From positions 682,001-746,000 of the forward strand of contig NZ_JAIUZM010000001.1 in the NCBI RefSeq assembly GCF_020171345.1: DNA of 64,000 nucleotides, in the 5' to 3' direction. Below, piece after piece: positions 62,894 through 64,000 of this stretch. Under the pieces are notes generated by a model. It saw only the letters and a program-made list of their open reading frames with translations, made no database searches and was not told where the DNA came from. The DNA is from Microbulbifer agarilyticus (GTDB lineage: Bacteria; Pseudomonadota; Gammaproteobacteria; Pseudomonadales; Cellvibrionaceae). The position numbers and the translations under genes were made by a program. Positions within the stretch are counted from its first letter, which is position 1; the number at the start of each line of letters is the position of its first letter.

Positions 62894-63307
62894 TTGGCTC
62901 TCTTGCGGGGATGGATTGGCCCTCCCACCCGCCCCCCCCTCTGTAAAAAGGGCACTCAAGCATAAGATCAGGGCAGCTTTCACGTACTCCCAGCCTACCC
63001 CCCTGAGGAACCCTTTATCTGGAACTTTCAGGTCACAGAAAAATAATTTTCCAACAATGACAGCGTTGTCACTAAAAAATTGGGGATCAGCAACCTGCAC
63101 ACAGCAAAAAAAATCCGAAGTACCTAGCGTGGTAGAAAAAAATCGCCAGTCCGTTTTCCAATCATTTCCTCATTACCGCTGATCGATTTGTAACCAAAGG
63201 TTATTTTTTGTACAGTGTGCCCATACCGAAAAGCACCGGACGCTTCTCGAAGACTAGAGGCTTATTGAAAGCACAACTCACGACGACACCAAAGGCGGTA
63301 ACAGGGT
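62894..63307. other. Gene-free right border of the island
   Basis: 414 bases with no supported gene. It begins GC-rich with long C runs and contains a stretch of A-runs, with a small inverted repeat (tgaca/tgtca at 63058-63071). The M15 gene's leader is at the right end, just before 63308. I see no direct repeats that would mark an integration event. Confidence 0.35.
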
Positions 63308-63841
63308 ATGAAAGAACTTTCCAGACGCAGGTTTTTAGCAGTTTCTGCAGCAACCGCGGCGGCGGTTTCAGCCGGCCCCGCAATGGCAAAAGTGGGCAAG
63401 TCGCGCAACCTGAAAATGCGTAATTTGCACACCGGTGAGCGCCTGAACACGGCCTTCTGGGCAAATGGCGACTACGACGGTAGCGGCCTGAAGCAGTTTA
63501 ACCGACTGCTGCGCGATCACCGCGCCAATGAAGTAACACGCATGGATCCGAAACTGTTCGACATCGTGTACAAGATCAAGGAAAAACTGAACTACAACGG
63601 TGAGATCGAGATTATCTCCGGATACCGCTCTCCCAAGACCAACGCCAAGCTCCGCGCAGCTGGCCGTGGTGTGGCGCGACGCAGCTACCACACCCGAGGC
63701 ATGGCACTGGATATCCGCATGCCGGGTGTCGCCCTGTCTAAAGTGCGCAAAGCGGCGCTCGACCTGAAAGCAGGTGGCGTGGGTTACTATCCGAAGAGTA
63801 ACTTCGTACACGTAGACACCGGCCCGGTTCGTCGCTGGTAA
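63308..63841 (+). CDS. M15/DUF882 peptidase, YcbK (MepK)-like, Tat-exported
   Basis: 177 residues. The N-terminus SRRRFLAVSAATAAAVSAG is a twin-arginine signal. The mature domain has DGSGLKQFNRLLRDHRANE, YRSPKTNAKL, and the zinc-binding YHTRGMALDIRMPGV (His, Asp) and NFVHVDTG (His). The E. coli YcbK (MepK) cuts 3-3 crosslinks made by L,D-transpeptidases such as YcbB, and ycbB-ycbK are adjacent there. Here they are separated by the hydrolase-sulfatase-porin island. A terminator follows at 63881. Confidence 0.9.
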   Translation: MKELSRRRFLAVSAATAAAVSAGPAMAKVGKSRNLKMRNLHTGERLNTAFWANGDYDGSGLKQFNRLLRDHRANEVTRMDPKLFDIVYKIKEKLNYNGEIEIISGYRSPKTNAKLRAAGRGVARRSYHTRGMALDIRMPGVALSKVRKAALDLKAGGVGYYPKSNFVHVDTGPVRRW

Positions 63842-63880
63842 GCGAGTGGCCGCGCCCAACCCCGGAATTAACCGGGAAAC

Positions 63881-63909
63881 AAAAAACCCAGGCTTTGCCT
63901 GGGTTTTTT
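63881..63909. terminator. Bidirectional terminator after the M15 peptidase gene
   Basis: A perfect 13-bp stem (aaaaaacccaggc at 63881-63893, gcctgggtttttt at 63897-63909) with a TTT loop. T-runs occur on both strands. Confidence 0.92.
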
Positions 63910-63942
63910 GCGTTTCACGTCGAGTAAATACTTCGCCAGTGT

Positions 63943-64000
63943 TCACTCCTCCGGCAAGGTCACACTCACCGGGGTCATGTCCTCTTCCCGTGCCGGCACC
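63943..64000 (-). CDS. C-terminal end of a minus-strand gene, unknown product
   Basis: Reading from the right edge on the minus strand gives VPAREEDMTPVSVTLPEE and a TGA at 63943-63945. The bidirectional terminator 34 bases away fits a gene converging here. Only 18 codons are visible, so no function can be given. Confidence 0.4.
   Translation of the reverse strand, partial: VPAREEDMTPVSVTLPEE

Noticed and set aside
63058-63071. Small inverted repeat tgaca/tgtca in the gap before the M15 gene
   Set aside because: Five-base arms are expected by chance in sequence of this length.
58586-63307. Insertion sequence or attachment site as the source of the island
   Set aside because: No transposase, integrase, tRNA end or flanking direct repeats could be found by eye.

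Overview
The window is a dense, GC-rich stretch of bacterial chromosome. Gene content and order point to a marine gammaproteobacterium of the Cellvibrionales type; a Microbulbifer-like organism is my best guess (inference, no 16S present). The evidence is a parE-yqiA-cpdA-DUF1249-nudF block next to tolC, an LPS core locus bounded by tolC and ilvE-glnE as I remember it from Pseudomonas, a TonB2/TtpC-type energy-transduction operon, and a secreted sulfatase.

Layout. 1-6260, all minus strand: parE (cut by the left edge), yqiA, a lipoprotein, cpdA, a DUF1249 gene, nudF and two DUF4136 lipoproteins. 6341-10121, minus: a lipid-transport operon of two separate PqiA-domain membrane proteins and a six-MCE-domain PqiB/LetB-like protein, divergent from tolC (10618-12147). 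12338-27612: an LPS core/surface-glycan locus. It holds a UDP-glucuronate 4-epimerase, Kdo kinase, several glycosyltransferases, a sulfotransferase-like protein, Kdo transferase WaaA with an internal duplication, an O-antigen ligase-like protein, a 2OG-Fe(II) oxygenase-like protein, two ELM1-family proteins and UDP-glucose dehydrogenase. I see no heptosyltransferase in it.

27687-43747 is mostly housekeeping: ilvE, glnE, a GspE/PilB-type ATPase, a PhoU-like DUF47 gene with a PiT phosphate permease, a PhzF protein, a DUF6314 gene, argE-argA, ilvD, and a LysR regulator divergent from a DJ-1/PfpI gene. 43824-49986, minus: a TonB2-type system (DUF3450, TtpC-like ExbB, ExbB, ExbD, TonB, TPR protein) followed by a second, separately initiated TonB gene. 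50260-52520: folA, thyA and lgt, then a divergent NRDE-family gene.

53750-58585 carries three consecutive L,D-transpeptidase genes, all with the catalytic SHGC motif. The usual partner of ycbB-type genes, a Tat-exported M15/YcbK-like endopeptidase, lies at 63308, about 4.7 kb further on. The intervening DNA is visibly AT-richer and holds an alpha/beta hydrolase, a formylglycine-type sulfatase and a MetA-type outer-membrane protein. I read it as an acquired module inserted into a cell-wall gene cluster.

No tRNA, rRNA, CRISPR array or intact insertion sequence was seen. Hairpin terminators separate most transcription units, several of them usable from both sides. The least conventional regions are the LPS locus, the three-gene L,D-transpeptidase cluster and the sulfatase island.
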